A DNA stretch of 53,805 nt from Planctomycetota bacterium (GCA_026692705.1 JAPLOE010000150.1:1-53805); one strand, 5' to 3'. Positions 1 to 9,404 are shown, counted from the stretch's first letter. A program made the numbers and translations. The notes: generated from the sequence alone by a model not told the origin.

Positions 1-826
1 TCGGCACCTTCTTGCACAGCAGCTGGGCGACGACGCCGGCGAGGCAGCCGGCGAGCATGACGCGCACCTGGTTCTGCTCCTCGGCCGGGACGGTGTTGAT
101 GATGCGGTCGACCGTCTTGGGCGCGTTGTTGGTGTGCAGCGTGCCGAAGACGAGCATGCCCATCGAGGCGCAGGAGAGCGCCAGCTTGATCGTCTCCATC
201 TCGCGCATCTCGCCGAGGAGGAGGATGTCGGGGTCGTGGCGCATGGCGCCCTTGAGCGCGGCGCCGAAGGTCTCGGTGTGCTCGCCGACCTCGCGGTGGA
301 CGATCGTGCACTTCTTGCAGGGGTGGACGAACTCGATCGGGTCCTCGATCGTGATGATGTGGTCCGTGCGCGTCTTGTTGATGTGGTCGATCATCGCCGC
401 GAGCGTGGTCGACTTGCCGCTGCCAGTCGGGCCCGTGACGACGACGAGGCCCTTGGAGAGCATGCACAGGTCGAGGCAGGCCTTCGGCAGGTTGAGCTGC
501 TGCGCCGTCAGGACCTCGCTCGGGATCTGGCGGAACACGGCGCCCGGACCGTTGCGGTCCATGAACAGGTTGGCGCGGAAGCGCGCGAGCCCGGGGACGT
601 CGTAGGCGAAGTCCGTGTCGCTGCACTCCTCGAACTCGAGCCGGTTGCGCTCGGGCGTGATGTCGTAGAGCACCTGCCGCAGCTGCTCCGCGGAGAGCTC
701 CGGACAGCCGTCGATCGGCGACACGTCGCCGGAGGCGCGGAAGTACGGCCGCAGGCCGCTGGTCATGTGGAGGTCGGAGGCGCCAGCCGCCACCATCTGC
801 TGGAACAGCGAGTCGATCCAGGCCAT
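1..826 (-). CDS. pilT: PilT-type twitching motility ATPase (C-terminus cut by window edge)
   Basis: The minus-strand frame from the ATG at 826 reads MAWIDSLFQQMVAAGASDLHM and stays open to the window edge, giving about 275 residues. It shows the PilT/secretion-ATPase order of motifs: an N-terminal PAS-like part, Walker A GPTGSGKST (coded around 410-435), an Asp box (ITIEDPIEFVH), Walker B (DPDILLLGEMRE) and a His box (GTLHTNNAPKTVDRIIN). PilT is a hexameric ATPase that retracts type IV pili at the inner membrane. The last part of the protein lies outside the window. It is transcribed away from the M2 peptidase gene, with 168 bp between the two starts. A PilU-like paralogue is possible; the family assignment is firm. 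Confidence 0.93.
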   Translation of the reverse strand, partial: MAWIDSLFQQMVAAGASDLHMTSGLRPYFRASGDVSPIDGCPELSAEQLRQVLYDITPERNRLEFEECSDTDFAYDVPGLARFRANLFMDRNGPGAVFRQIPSEVLTAQQLNLPKACLDLCMLSKGLVVVTGPTGSGKSTTLAAMIDHINKTRTDHIITIEDPIEFVHPCKKCTIVHREVGEHTETFGAALKGAMRHDPDILLLGEMREMETIKLALSCASMGMLVFGTLHTNNAPKTVDRIINTVPAEEQNQVRVMLAGCLAGVVAQLLCKKVP

Positions 827-994
827 TCGGGGTGCTCTGCTCGTGGGAAACGGGAGACGGGGCGCCCCAGCGGGTTGCCCCAGGAATCTGCCCGTTCTCG
901 AACGGCGCGGGGGCGCGGCTTGAGTGACGCAGAATTTTCCTGCGCCCTTGGACCCGGCCTGACAGGTCCGGCGAGGGGGGCTAGGCTGCGCGGC

Positions 995-2800
995 ATGAAG
1001 CTCTCCACTGCCGGTCTCCTGCTCGCGCTGCTGCCTGCCTGCGCGTCCCAGCCCTCCGAGGAAACGAATGCCGTCCGTGCCGAGGCGCGCGCCTTCCTTG
1101 AGCGCTACAGCGCGACGTACGTGAAGCTCTACACGGCCTCGAGCGAGGCGCAGTGGTCGTCGCAGACGCACATCGTCGAGGGCGACTCGACCAACGCCGA
1201 ACGCACGCAGGCGGCCGAGGAGGCGACCGCGGCCTTCACCGGCAGCGTCGCGAACATCGAGACCGCGCGCAGGCTGCTCGAGCGCCGCGAGCTGCTCGAG
1301 CCGATCCAGGCGAAGCAGCTCGAGGCCGTGCTGTTCAAGGCCGCCGCGAGCCCGCAGACGCAGCCGGAACTCGTGAAGGAGCGCATCAAGGCCGAGACCG
1401 CGCAGGTGGAGAAGCTCTACGGCTTCGCGTTCCGGCTCGACGGCAAGGAGCTGAGCGCGAACGACATCGACAACGGCCTCAAGAGCGAGCGCGACCTCAC
1501 GCGCCGCCGCGCGATCTGGGAGAGCTCGAAGGAAGTCGGAATCGGGCTGCGGCCGGGGCTCGTCGAGCTGCGGCGGCTGCGCAACGAGGTCGTGCGCGGA
1601 CTGGGCTACCGCGACTACTTCTCCTACATGGTCAGCGAATACGGCATGACCACCGAGGAGATGGCGAGCACGATCGAGCAGATCAACCGCGACCTGCGGC
1701 CGCTGTACCGCGAGCTGCACACGTGGGCGCGCCATCGCCTCGCCGAGCGCTACGGCCGGCCCGTTCCCGAGCAGATTCCCGCGCACTGGCTGCCGAATCG
1801 CTGGGGGCAGGACTGGTCGAACCTGGTCGATGTGCAGGGCTTCGATCTCGACGCGGCGCTCGCTCAGAAGTCGCCGGAATGGCTGGTGCAGCAGGCGGAG
1901 CGCTTCTACACGAGCCTCGGCTTCGAGTCGCTGCCGCAGGTCTTCTGGGAGCGCTCGTCGCTCTACCCGCTGCCGCAGGGCGCGGCGTGGAAGAAGAACA
2001 CGCACGCGTCCGCATGGCACATGGACCTCGACCACGACGTGCGCTCGCTGATGAGCGTCGAGTCGAACGCCGAGTGGTACGAGACCACGCACCACGAGCT
2101 CGGCCACATCTACTACTACCTGAGCTACACCAACCCGCGCGTGCCGCCGCTGCTGCGCGAAGGCGCCAACCGCGCCTACCACGAGGCGGTCGGCTCGCTG
2201 ATGGGGCTCGCGGCGATGCAGCCGCGCTTCGTGCGCTCGATCGGCGTTGAAACAGGTGGGCAGGCGGCCGATCCGATGCAGCTCCTGCTGCGCGAGGCGC
2301 TCAACTACGTCGTGTTCATCCCGTGGTCGACCGGCACGATGTTCTCGTTCGAGAAGGAGCTCTACCACGGCGAGCTCGCACCCGAGCGCTGGAACGCGCG
2401 CTGGTGGGAACTGGCGGCGCGTTATCAGGGCATCGCGCCGCCGACGCCGCGCGGCGAGGAGTTCTGCGACGCCGCGACGAAGACGCACATCAACGACGAC
2501 CCGGCGGGCTACTACGACTACGCGCTCAGCTTCGTGCTGCTGTTCCAGCTGCACCAGCACATCGCGACCGAGATCCTGCACCAGGATCCGCGCGACACGA
2601 ACTACTACGGCTCGCGCGAGGTCGGCGAGTTCCTGAAGGGGCTGCTCGAGCCCGGCGCGAGCGGCGACTGGCGCGTGATGCTGCGCGAGGCGACGGGCTC
2701 CGACCTGTCGGCCAAGGCGATGGTGGAGTACTTCCAGCCGTTGCTCGAGTGGCTGCGCGAGCAGAACCGCGGACGCACCTGCACGCTGTCGGAGCTCTAG
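995..2800 (+). CDS. Peptidase M2 (angiotensin-converting-enzyme family) lipoprotein
   Basis: 601 residues. The N-terminus is a short signal with a lipobox-like LPAC (Cys17), so the enzyme is probably anchored outside the cytoplasmic membrane. The zinc site is HHELGH (His367, Glu368, His371) followed by the M2 signature REGANRAYHEA, whose Glu397 matches the third zinc ligand of ACE. M2 enzymes are zinc dipeptidyl carboxypeptidases that remove C-terminal dipeptides. Length equals one ACE catalytic domain. The open frame extends far upstream over pilT on the other strand; I chose the ATG at 995 because it begins the signal sequence. The gene is monocistronic as far as visible, convergent with the M28 peptidase gene. 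Confidence 0.92.
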   Translation: MKLSTAGLLLALLPACASQPSEETNAVRAEARAFLERYSATYVKLYTASSEAQWSSQTHIVEGDSTNAERTQAAEEATAAFTGSVANIETARRLLERRELLEPIQAKQLEAVLFKAAASPQTQPELVKERIKAETAQVEKLYGFAFRLDGKELSANDIDNGLKSERDLTRRRAIWESSKEVGIGLRPGLVELRRLRNEVVRGLGYRDYFSYMVSEYGMTTEEMASTIEQINRDLRPLYRELHTWARHRLAERYGRPVPEQIPAHWLPNRWGQDWSNLVDVQGFDLDAALAQKSPEWLVQQAERFYTSLGFESLPQVFWERSSLYPLPQGAAWKKNTHASAWHMDLDHDVRSLMSVESNAEWYETTHHELGHIYYYLSYTNPRVPPLLREGANRAYHEAVGSLMGLAAMQPRFVRSIGVETGGQAADPMQLLLREALNYVVFIPWSTGTMFSFEKELYHGELAPERWNARWWELAARYQGIAPPTPRGEEFCDAATKTHINDDPAGYYDYALSFVLLFQLHQHIATEILHQDPRDTNYYGSREVGEFLKGLLEPGASGDWRVMLREATGSDLSAKAMVEYFQPLLEWLREQNRGRTCTLSEL

Positions 2801-2976
2801 GGCCTGCTGGGGCCGTCGCGGCGCGAAAACCATCCGGCGGCCCGGGGACTTCGCTCGATCCGGCCGCTCTCGCGCCTGCGCTGACGTCGGACACCGTTCC
2901 GTCGCGGGCCCCATCCATCGACCACACCAACGACTGCGCCTCAGCCAAGCGCGAGCTCGCCGCGCTGCAGTGAGCT

Positions 2977-4470
2977 CTAGCGCGCTGGCGCGTCGTCCGG
3001 CTTGGGCGGGTTGCGCGGCAGCGGCTCGGGCAAGTTCGCCACCACGTGCAGCAGGCCCGCGATGGCTCCGGCGCCGAGCGCGAGCTCGCGCGGGTGCACG
3101 GCATCGAGCGTGTCGCGCTCGCAGTGGTGGTGATCGAAGTAGCGCTCGTCATCGGGCCGGAAGCCGACCAGCGGCACGCCCGCGCGGGCCATCGGCCCGA
3201 TGTCGACGCCGCCGTGCCCGGGTTTCACCGTCGCAGCGCCGGCGTTCTCGAGCAGCGCCGCGATCTCGCGCAGCAGCTCGAGTCCATCGGGCGGCGCGTC
3301 GGTGGAGAAGCCCCGCGGCGTGAAGCCACCGGCGTCGGACTCGACCGCGAGAACGTGGCGCGCGAGCTCCGCCTCGTGCGCCTTGTAGTAGGCGTCCGCT
3401 CCGCGCGCGCCGTTCTCCTCGTTCATGAAGAACACGACCCGCAGCGTGCGCGCGTGGGGGAGCCCGAGCGCGTGGATCAGGCGCACCGCCTCGAGCGCGT
3501 GCACGCAGCCCGCGCCGTCGTCGTGCGCGCCCTGACCGACGTCCCACGCGTCGAGATGGCCGCCGACGACGATGATCTCGCTTGGATTCGTGCCGGCGAG
3601 CTCGCCGACGACGTTGTGCGAGAGCACGTCGGGCAACGTGCGGCAGGAAAGCTGCAGGTTGAGGCGCACGCGCTCGCCCTTGGCGATGCGTGCCGCGAGC
3701 GCGTCGGCCGCGCGCGTGCTGATCGCGGCCGCCGGAATCGGCTCGACGCCGTTCTCGTAACGCATTGCGCCGGTGTGCGGATGGTCGTCGAGCGCCATCG
3801 TCATCGAGCGCACGAGCACCGCGCGCGCTCCGGCCTTCGCCGCCTCGCTCGCGCCGCGCCCGCGCTGGTCGACGGCACCGCCGTAGGCCGCGAAGCAGTC
3901 GTGCTGGCCGGGATCCATCGGCCGGTTGAGCAGCACGATCTTCCCGCGCGCTTCCGCGGCGCGCGTGCGCAGCTCGTCGAAGCTCGTCACGCTGATCACT
4001 TCGGCGCTGACTCCGCCAGGCGAGGTCGCGACGCTTCCGCCGAGCGCGAGAATCGGGAACGAGCCCCGCGGCGCACCTTCCGCGTCGAGTTCGAGCAGGC
4101 TCTCGAGCTCACCCCGCTCCCAGCGCGGCACCATCACCGGCTCGAGCCGCACCTCGAGGCCCGCGTCGCGCATCGCCTGCGCCGCCCACTGCACGGCCTT
4201 CTCGGCGCCCACGCTGCCCGACAGGCGCTTGGGAGCCGTCGTGCACAGCCCGCTGAGCAGCTGCCAGGACTGGCCGCGTGCGAGCGCCTCCGCGAGCAAC
4301 CGGTCCACGTCAGGCCGGAAACGCTCGAGGTCGATGCGCTGCGCCGGCGGTTGCGCGGGTGCCGGTTCCGCCGCGAGTTTCGGCGCTTTGGCGGTGCGAA
4401 CTTCCGCCGTGTGGCAGGCGGCGACGGCGAGCGCGAGGACCATTCCAGCCAAAGTGCGTGCGGAGAGCAT
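2977..4470 (-). CDS. M28 family zinc aminopeptidase lipoprotein with PA-domain-like insert
   Basis: 497 residues starting MLSARTLAGM, with lipobox VAAC (Cys19). A Pro/Ala-rich linker follows to about residue 45. Residues 130-270 look like a protease-associated insert, and residues 280-490 form the di-zinc M28 peptidase domain: GGHLDAWD (His305), HDDGAG (Asp317), NEENGARG (Glu351/352), ESDAGG (Asp379) and FDHHHCERDT (His447-449). This resembles carboxypeptidase Q (PGCP)-like enzymes, which cleave dipeptides. It diverges from the RluA gene with 38 bp between starts. The ATG at 4470 was chosen for the signal peptide; the upstream extension overlaps the RluA gene. The exact substrate cannot be told. 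Confidence 0.9.
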   Translation of the reverse strand: MLSARTLAGMVLALAVAACHTAEVRTAKAPKLAAEPAPAQPPAQRIDLERFRPDVDRLLAEALARGQSWQLLSGLCTTAPKRLSGSVGAEKAVQWAAQAMRDAGLEVRLEPVMVPRWERGELESLLELDAEGAPRGSFPILALGGSVATSPGGVSAEVISVTSFDELRTRAAEARGKIVLLNRPMDPGQHDCFAAYGGAVDQRGRGASEAAKAGARAVLVRSMTMALDDHPHTGAMRYENGVEPIPAAAISTRAADALAARIAKGERVRLNLQLSCRTLPDVLSHNVVGELAGTNPSEIIVVGGHLDAWDVGQGAHDDGAGCVHALEAVRLIHALGLPHARTLRVVFFMNEENGARGADAYYKAHEAELARHVLAVESDAGGFTPRGFSTDAPPDGLELLREIAALLENAGAATVKPGHGGVDIGPMARAGVPLVGFRPDDERYFDHHHCERDTLDAVHPRELALGAGAIAGLLHVVANLPEPLPRNPPKPDDAPAR

Positions 4471-4508
4471 GGCGCGAGATCCTACAATCCGCGCCCGAAA
4501 CGCCGCCG

Positions 4509-5228
4509 ATGAGCCTCCCCGTCCTGATCCTGTTCGAAGACCCGCACCTGCTGGTCGTGCACAAGCCCTCCGGCCTGCTGTCGGTGCCGACGCCGGGCGC
4601 CGAAGGTCCGACCGTGCTCGACGCCATGCGTGAACAGGGCCGCGAGGTCTTGCCGGTGCACCGCCTCGACCGCGAGGTGTCGGGCGTGATGCTGCTCGCG
4701 CGCGACGCCACGACGCTTTCGGCGCTCGAGGTTCTGTTCCGGGAGCGCGCGCTGCGCAAGCTCTACTGGGCGCTCGCGCTGAACGGTCCCGACCGCGACG
4801 AAGGCGCAATCACGTTCCCGATCCTCGAAGAGGGCGCGCACGCGCGCGTCTCGGCGCTCGGCAAGCCGTCGCGCACGCTCTACCGCGTCAACGCGCGCGG
4901 GCCCGACGTGGCCGAGGTCGAGGTCGAGCTCGTCACCGGCCGCTACAACCAGATTCGCCTGCACTTCGCGCACTCGGGCTGGCCGCTGGTCGGCGACCGC
5001 AAGTACGGCAAGTTCCGCGAGGATCCGTTCCGTTTCCAGCGTGTGGCGCTGCACGCGCATGCGCTCGAGTTGCCGCACCCGATCACGGGCGAGCCGCTCG
5101 TCGTCGAAGCGCCCTTGCCGCCGGATCTCGTGGAGCTGCGCGAGGTCGCGCTCGCGCGCGGCCGGCGCACGCGCCGCGCGGATCCCGACCGTCGCAACTC
5201 GCAGCGCCGCCCGCCGCGCCGCGACTGA
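4509..5228 (+). CDS. RluA-family pseudouridine synthase
   Basis: 239 residues. The RluA signature HRLDREVSGVMLLARD is present with catalytic Asp54. The C-terminal part carries the family pattern GRYNQIRLHFAHSGWPLVGDRKYG, and the end is a basic Arg-rich tail of about 20 residues. It has no S4 domain, like RluA/TruC/RluE-size enzymes. The enzyme isomerises uridine to pseudouridine in rRNA or tRNA. The ATG at 4509 starts at the usual conserved segment (LFEDPHLLVVHKPSG). Which RNA is modified is unknown. A second RluA-family gene lies at 38135-38806. Confidence 0.9.
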   Translation: MSLPVLILFEDPHLLVVHKPSGLLSVPTPGAEGPTVLDAMREQGREVLPVHRLDREVSGVMLLARDATTLSALEVLFRERALRKLYWALALNGPDRDEGAITFPILEEGAHARVSALGKPSRTLYRVNARGPDVAEVEVELVTGRYNQIRLHFAHSGWPLVGDRKYGKFREDPFRFQRVALHAHALELPHPITGEPLVVEAPLPPDLVELREVALARGRRTRRADPDRRNSQRRPPRRD

Positions 5229-5232
5229 ACTT

Positions 5233-6336
5233 TCAGCGCCCCGCGGCCGTCGGCTCGACCGGCTCCGGACCCGCCACGCGCCACTTCGAGGCGTCGTCGC
5301 AGGTCATGTCGAAGCCGCGCGCGCCCTTCACGACACGCCCGCGCACCCACAGGTAGTTCTGCACGAACTCCTCGTCGTCGCGCTTGTCGAGGCCGAGCTT
5401 CTCGGCGATCCCGATGTGCTCGCGCGCGAACTTCGCGCGGAAGGCCGGCTGCTTGTCGCCGGTGCGGAACAGCACCGTCAGCGTGCCGTCATCCTCGTGG
5501 AAGATGCGCTGGATCGTGCCGAAGATCTCGACGTCCTCGCCCTTGGAGGAACTCTCCAGCGCGCGCTCGAGCTCGTGCGGCATGTCCGCCGCCGCCACGT
5601 GCGCCGCATCCTTCTTCGCCGCCGCGCGGAAACCGTCGATGGCGAGCGCCCGCGCCTCCCACCACGGCAGCAGCTGCTCGTAGGGCCGGCGCGCGCTCGG
5701 CGCACCCTCGGTCTTGGGCACGTTGGTCTTGGGATCCCAGATGCCCTTCTGCGCCTTGCGCGCGCGCGCCTGCGCGTCGACGAACGCCTGATGGCAGACG
5801 AGGTCGTTGCCGTACTTGTTGAAGTAGGGGCTCTTGCCGAGCTCGACGAGCAGCAGGTTGAAGTTGCGGCCGTCCGGCAGGATCAGGTGGCACAGGAGCC
5901 GTCCGTAGACGTCGCGCTCCTCCATGCCGTTCGCGAACAGGAGGCCGACCTTCGACTTCTGGCCCGGCTCGGCCAGATCCGCGAAGAACTTCGCCGCCCA
6001 CTGGGCGCAGTCCTCGCCGAAGGTCGTCGAGGGCTTCGTCGGGTCGTTCGAGTTCGTCGCCATCTTCTCCTCGGTGTCGACGCAGTTCAGGCGCAGCTTC
6101 TCGAGCTTGCCCCCGCGCAGGATGTGCACCGTGTCGCCGTCGACGACCTTCTCGACCTCGTAGAGCTCGCTCGGCGGGGCCAGTTTCCAGCCCGGCTGCT
6201 CGAGCGCGGCTTTCGCCGGCGCTGCGGGGGCCGCCTGGGGAGCGGCGCTGGCGACCGACAGGGGGAACAGCAGGCTGGCCGCGGCCAGCAGCGGGAGGAA
6301 CAGGGACGAACGGGCCGAGATGGGGAGGTTTCGCAT
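5233..6336 (-). CDS. Secreted thermonuclease (SNase)-like protein with extra C-terminal domain
   Basis: 367 residues. Residues 1-32 form a signal peptide ending near SVASA-AP, followed by an Ala/Pro linker. The staphylococcal-nuclease-like domain (about 60-205) has VVDGDTVHI, then RLNCVDTEE, which supplies the equivalents of S. aureus Arg35, Asp40 and Glu43. DVYGRLL supplies the equivalent of Arg87. The catalytic set therefore appears complete, and the protein should cut DNA/RNA outside the cytoplasm. Residues 270-350 form an additional domain that looks OB-like (EDVEIFGTIQRIF ... NYLWVRGRVV) and is not part of standard SNase. The gene diverges from the Enzyme I homologue, with 91 bp between starts, and its end is 4 bp from the RluA stop. 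Confidence 0.85.
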   Translation of the reverse strand: MRNLPISARSSLFLPLLAAASLLFPLSVASAAPQAAPAAPAKAALEQPGWKLAPPSELYEVEKVVDGDTVHILRGGKLEKLRLNCVDTEEKMATNSNDPTKPSTTFGEDCAQWAAKFFADLAEPGQKSKVGLLFANGMEERDVYGRLLCHLILPDGRNFNLLLVELGKSPYFNKYGNDLVCHQAFVDAQARARKAQKGIWDPKTNVPKTEGAPSARRPYEQLLPWWEARALAIDGFRAAAKKDAAHVAAADMPHELERALESSSKGEDVEIFGTIQRIFHEDDGTLTVLFRTGDKQPAFRAKFAREHIGIAEKLGLDKRDDEEFVQNYLWVRGRVVKGARGFDMTCDDASKWRVAGPEPVEPTAAGR

Positions 6337-6427
6337 GGCAGGAATCCGGGCGCCCATCTTGGCCGCGGAGGGCCTGCGCGTCTCGCGCCCTTTATCGAAA
6401 ACGCGCCGGCCGTACGATCTCCGAACC

Positions 6428-8221
6428 ATGACCGAGCCCGTGCCCCCCGATTTCCCCCTCGAGGCTGGTCCCGAGCGCCCTGCCGGCGGCGTCATCCTGC
6501 GCGGCACCCCCGTCGCGCCTGGCCTCGCGGTGGGACCGATCCACCGCAAGGACTACGAGCTCGACAACGCCTCGCTCGACCGCATCCCGCGCGAGGCGGT
6601 CGAGGGCGAGCTCAACCGCTTCCACAAGGCGCTGGTCGACGCGCGCGCGCAGCTCGCGGACCTGAAGGAGAAGCTCGCGGGCAAGGTGCCGGTCGACGAC
6701 GCGCGCATCCTCGACGTGCACGTCGCGTACCTGAAGGACTCGGTGTTCCACTCCGACGTCGAGAACCTGATCCTCAACGAGCGCCTGTGCCTCGAGGCCG
6801 CGATCGCCAAGGTGATCGGCGACTTCGACCGCATCTTCAAGCTGGTGCAGAACGAGACGCTGCGCGAGCGCGCGGTCGACCTGCGCGACGTCGGCATCCG
6901 CGTGCTGCGGCACCTCGAGAAGAATCGCTCGGCGAGCCCCGAACGTCCCGAACGGCCGAAGGACTACATCCTCGCCGCGAAGGAACTGTCGATCGTCGAC
7001 ATGTTCAACCTCGCGGGTGAGCACGTGCTCGGCATCCTGACCGAGGCCGGTTCGCTGACGAGCCACGCGGCGATCCTCGCGCGTTCGATGCGCATCCCGA
7101 CGCTGACGGCGGTGCCCGGGCTGCTCGCCGCGGTGAACGAGGGCGACTTCGTGATCCTCGACGCGAGCGAGGGCCTCGCGCGCATCAACCCCGACGAGGT
7201 CGTGCGCGCGCAGTACCGCGAGCCCGCGGCGGAAGCGCCCGCGCCCGAGGCCGGCGACGGCTGGTCGGCGAGCGAGGCGCGCACGGAGGACGGCGTCGAG
7301 ATCCGCCTGTACGCCTCCTGCGGAAACCTGCCCGAGGTCCAGGCGGCGCGTGCGCAAGGTGTCGAGGCGATCGGCGTCTACCGCACGGAACTGCTGTTCC
7401 TCGTCGACCGCGAGCCGCCGACGGCGGACGCGCTCCACCAGCACTACCTCGCGGTCGTCAACGCGGCCGGGGTGCCCGTGACGTTCCGCCTGCTGCACGC
7501 CGATTCCGGCATGGGCCTCACGTACCTGCACGAGTCGCGCGAGCCGAACCCGGCGCTCGGTCGCTCGGGGATGCGCGCGCTGCTGTCGCGCGAGCTCGTG
7601 CTGCGGCGCCAGCTCGCCGCGATCCTGCGCGCGGGCGCGGCGGGGCCGGTGCGCATCGCATTGCCGTTCGTGACCGACGCGGGCGAGCTGCGCCGCGCGA
7701 AGGAACTCGTGTTCGAGGAGCGCCTCGAGTTGCGCAAGCGGCGCGAGCCGCACGCGGAGAAGCCGCAGGTCGGCGTGATCGTCGAGACCGCGGCGGCGCT
7801 GCTCGGCGCGCGCGACCTTGCGCGCGAGTCGGACTTCATGCTCGTCAACCTCGACGCGCTCACGCAGCACCTGCTCGGTGCCGACCGCGACAACCTTGAG
7901 CTCAAGGGCTGGTTCGAGGCGCTGCATCCGTGCGTGATGCGCGCGCTGCGCACGCTCGTCGAGGTGTGTGGCGAGCTCGGCAAGCCGCTCGGCGCCTTCG
8001 GCGTCACCGCCACCGCGCGCCAGAACCTGCCGTTCCTGGTCGGCGTCGGCCTGCGCGAGTTCGCGGCCGAGCCGAGCGACCTGCGCTCGATCGGCAACTC
8101 GCTCGACCGCATCCCGACGCGCACCGCGCAGCGTGCGGCGAACGCGCTCGCCGCCAGCTCGTGCCAGGCCGAGACGCTCTCGCTGGTCGAAGGCTGGAAG
8201 CACGGCTACGTGCGTTCCTGA
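6428..8221 (+). CDS. PTS Enzyme I-like phosphoenolpyruvate-utilising protein with altered PEP site
   Basis: 597 residues, collinear with Enzyme I (PtsI, about 575). Residues 20-260 contain the HPr-binding and phosphohistidine domains; the phosphorylated His is His213 in EAGSLTSHAAILAR. Residues 290-560 form the TIM-barrel PEP domain, with YRTE (Arg319) and IVET (Glu453) kept. Other positions differ from E. coli EI: the GGDK after the second Arg is DSGM, the GTNDLTQY stretch reads VNLDALTQH (magnesium-ligand Asp455 is Ala477), and the general-acid Cys502 of GMCGE is Phe524 in GAFGVTA. True EI transfers phosphate from PEP to HPr; this copy may be inactive, regulatory or use another donor. No HPr or EII gene is in the window. 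Start ATG 6428 follows a 91-bp divergent gap. Confidence 0.82.
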   Translation: MTEPVPPDFPLEAGPERPAGGVILRGTPVAPGLAVGPIHRKDYELDNASLDRIPREAVEGELNRFHKALVDARAQLADLKEKLAGKVPVDDARILDVHVAYLKDSVFHSDVENLILNERLCLEAAIAKVIGDFDRIFKLVQNETLRERAVDLRDVGIRVLRHLEKNRSASPERPERPKDYILAAKELSIVDMFNLAGEHVLGILTEAGSLTSHAAILARSMRIPTLTAVPGLLAAVNEGDFVILDASEGLARINPDEVVRAQYREPAAEAPAPEAGDGWSASEARTEDGVEIRLYASCGNLPEVQAARAQGVEAIGVYRTELLFLVDREPPTADALHQHYLAVVNAAGVPVTFRLLHADSGMGLTYLHESREPNPALGRSGMRALLSRELVLRRQLAAILRAGAAGPVRIALPFVTDAGELRRAKELVFEERLELRKRREPHAEKPQVGVIVETAAALLGARDLARESDFMLVNLDALTQHLLGADRDNLELKGWFEALHPCVMRALRTLVEVCGELGKPLGAFGVTATARQNLPFLVGVGLREFAAEPSDLRSIGNSLDRIPTRTAQRAANALAASSCQAETLSLVEGWKHGYVRS

Positions 8222-8228
8222 GCCTTTT

Positions 8229-9176
8229 TCAGCGCAAAACGCGCAGTTCCACGCCGCTCGCGGGCCGCACGACGTGCGCGCTCGCGGGCGGCGATGCTTG
8301 GCCGAGCCCGCGCTTCATGGCCGCCGCGACCGCGTGCACGTGCGCCTCGTCGCTGATCGCAAACAGCGCCGAGCCGCTGCCGGAGATCGTCGCGAGCCAC
8401 GCTCCCGCCTCGTTCGCCGCCTGAAGCGCGCGCGCGCCGCCGGGAATGTGAGGCAGGCGATGGGGGACGTGCAGGCGATCTTCGCCGCCGAGCTCGAGCA
8501 GGTCGCGGTCTCCGCTGCGCAGGCCTTCGAGCAGCAGCGCGAGCCGACGCGGGTTCTCGATCGCATCGCCGAGCGCGACGGTGCGCGGCAACAGCGAGCG
8601 CGCGAAGCTCGTCTCGAGCGTCGCATCCGGCCACGCGATCGCGAAACGCAGCGACTCGTGCAGCGCCTGCCGCACCACGCGCGTGCGCTCGCCCGCGACC
8701 GGCAGCGACAGCACGCAACCGCCGAACAGCGCCGCGGTGACGTTGTCGGGATGACCCTCGAGCGCGAGTGCGAGCTCGAGCAGTTCCTCGCGGCTCACGC
8801 TGCGCGGTCCGGCGCTCGCGCCCAGCACCAGGCCCGCGACGATCGCCGCGCCCGAGCTGCCCAGCCCGCGGCGGGTCGGGATCGCGCTCGCCACGTCGAG
8901 TTCGAATGCGATTTCCTTGGGCGCCCCGGAGGCCTCGAGCCCGCGTGCGAGTCCGCGCAGCAGCAGATTCTCCGGCCCGCGCGGCCACTGGCGTTCCTCG
9001 CCGGAGCCCAGATTCAGGCGACTCTCGGCCGCACCGGGCGCGACTCTCGCCCGCACTTCGAGGAACAGTTCGAGCGCCAGTCCGGCGCAATCGAATCCGG
9101 GCCCGAGATTGGAGGTGGAGCAGGGCACCAGGAGCCGCGCGGAGGCGCCGGGATGGAGGGTCTGGGTTTCCCACAT
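8229..9176 (-). CDS. thrB: Homoserine kinase (GHMP kinase)
   Basis: 315 residues, the normal length for ThrB. The N-terminal SARLLVPCSTSNLGPGFDCAG is the typical homoserine-kinase opening, and the GHMP ATP loop is RRGLGSSGAAIVAG (about residues 103-115). The C-terminal GHMP motif ISGSGSALFAI is also present. The enzyme phosphorylates homoserine in threonine synthesis. No other threonine gene is adjacent. It converges with the Enzyme I homologue (7 bp between stops) and diverges from the aminotransferase-like small gene. The ATG at 9176 was chosen since the family begins a few residues before the SAR-LVP motif; the open frame upstream has no similarity. Confidence 0.9.
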   Translation of the reverse strand: MWETQTLHPGASARLLVPCSTSNLGPGFDCAGLALELFLEVRARVAPGAAESRLNLGSGEERQWPRGPENLLLRGLARGLEASGAPKEIAFELDVASAIPTRRGLGSSGAAIVAGLVLGASAGPRSVSREELLELALALEGHPDNVTAALFGGCVLSLPVAGERTRVVRQALHESLRFAIAWPDATLETSFARSLLPRTVALGDAIENPRRLALLLEGLRSGDRDLLELGGEDRLHVPHRLPHIPGGARALQAANEAGAWLATISGSGSALFAISDEAHVHAVAAAMKRGLGQASPPASAHVVRPASGVELRVLR

Positions 9177-9276
9177 GATCGGGGCGCGAGCATCGGCCTC
9201 GCGCGCTCGACCCGCAAGGGGCCGGAGCACCGTGGGGCCTTTGTGGAAAATTCGTGGAATATCCCACGGCTGGCGG

Positions 9277-9305
9277 TTGATCCTTGTCTCAACACTAGAT
9301 AGTGT
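9277..9305 (+). promoter_or_regulatory. Possible promoter with overlapping inverted repeat between thrB and the small HisC-like gene
   Basis: Between the divergent starts at 9176 and 9405 there is TTGATC at 9277-9282, 17 bp, then TAGTGT at 9300-9305, a weak sigma70-like arrangement on the plus strand. It overlaps an exact inverted repeat ACACTA-GA-TAGTGT at 9292-9305 that could bind a dimeric regulator. The region is relatively AT-rich for this DNA. Function is inferred from position and symmetry only. Confidence 0.3.
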
Positions 9306-9404
9306 GCGCCCCGCGTGCGGGGGCCTCTCCCAAGGGTGGTCCAAAAACCGGACGCAGACGTTCCGAACCGCTGCCGTCCCGCGAGGGGACACGAGGCCGC
9401 GACC

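Noticed and set aside
2801-2976. Gene between the M2 and M28 peptidases
   Set aside because: No start with ribosome site or convincing coding pattern; probable shared convergent end region.
6428-8221. Pyruvate phosphate dikinase or PEP synthase
   Set aside because: No ATP-grasp domain; the order and length fit Enzyme I only.
9177-9404. Frameshifted full-length HisC upstream of the small domain
   Set aside because: No PLP-lysine motif or large-domain remnant was found in any frame of this 228-bp stretch.
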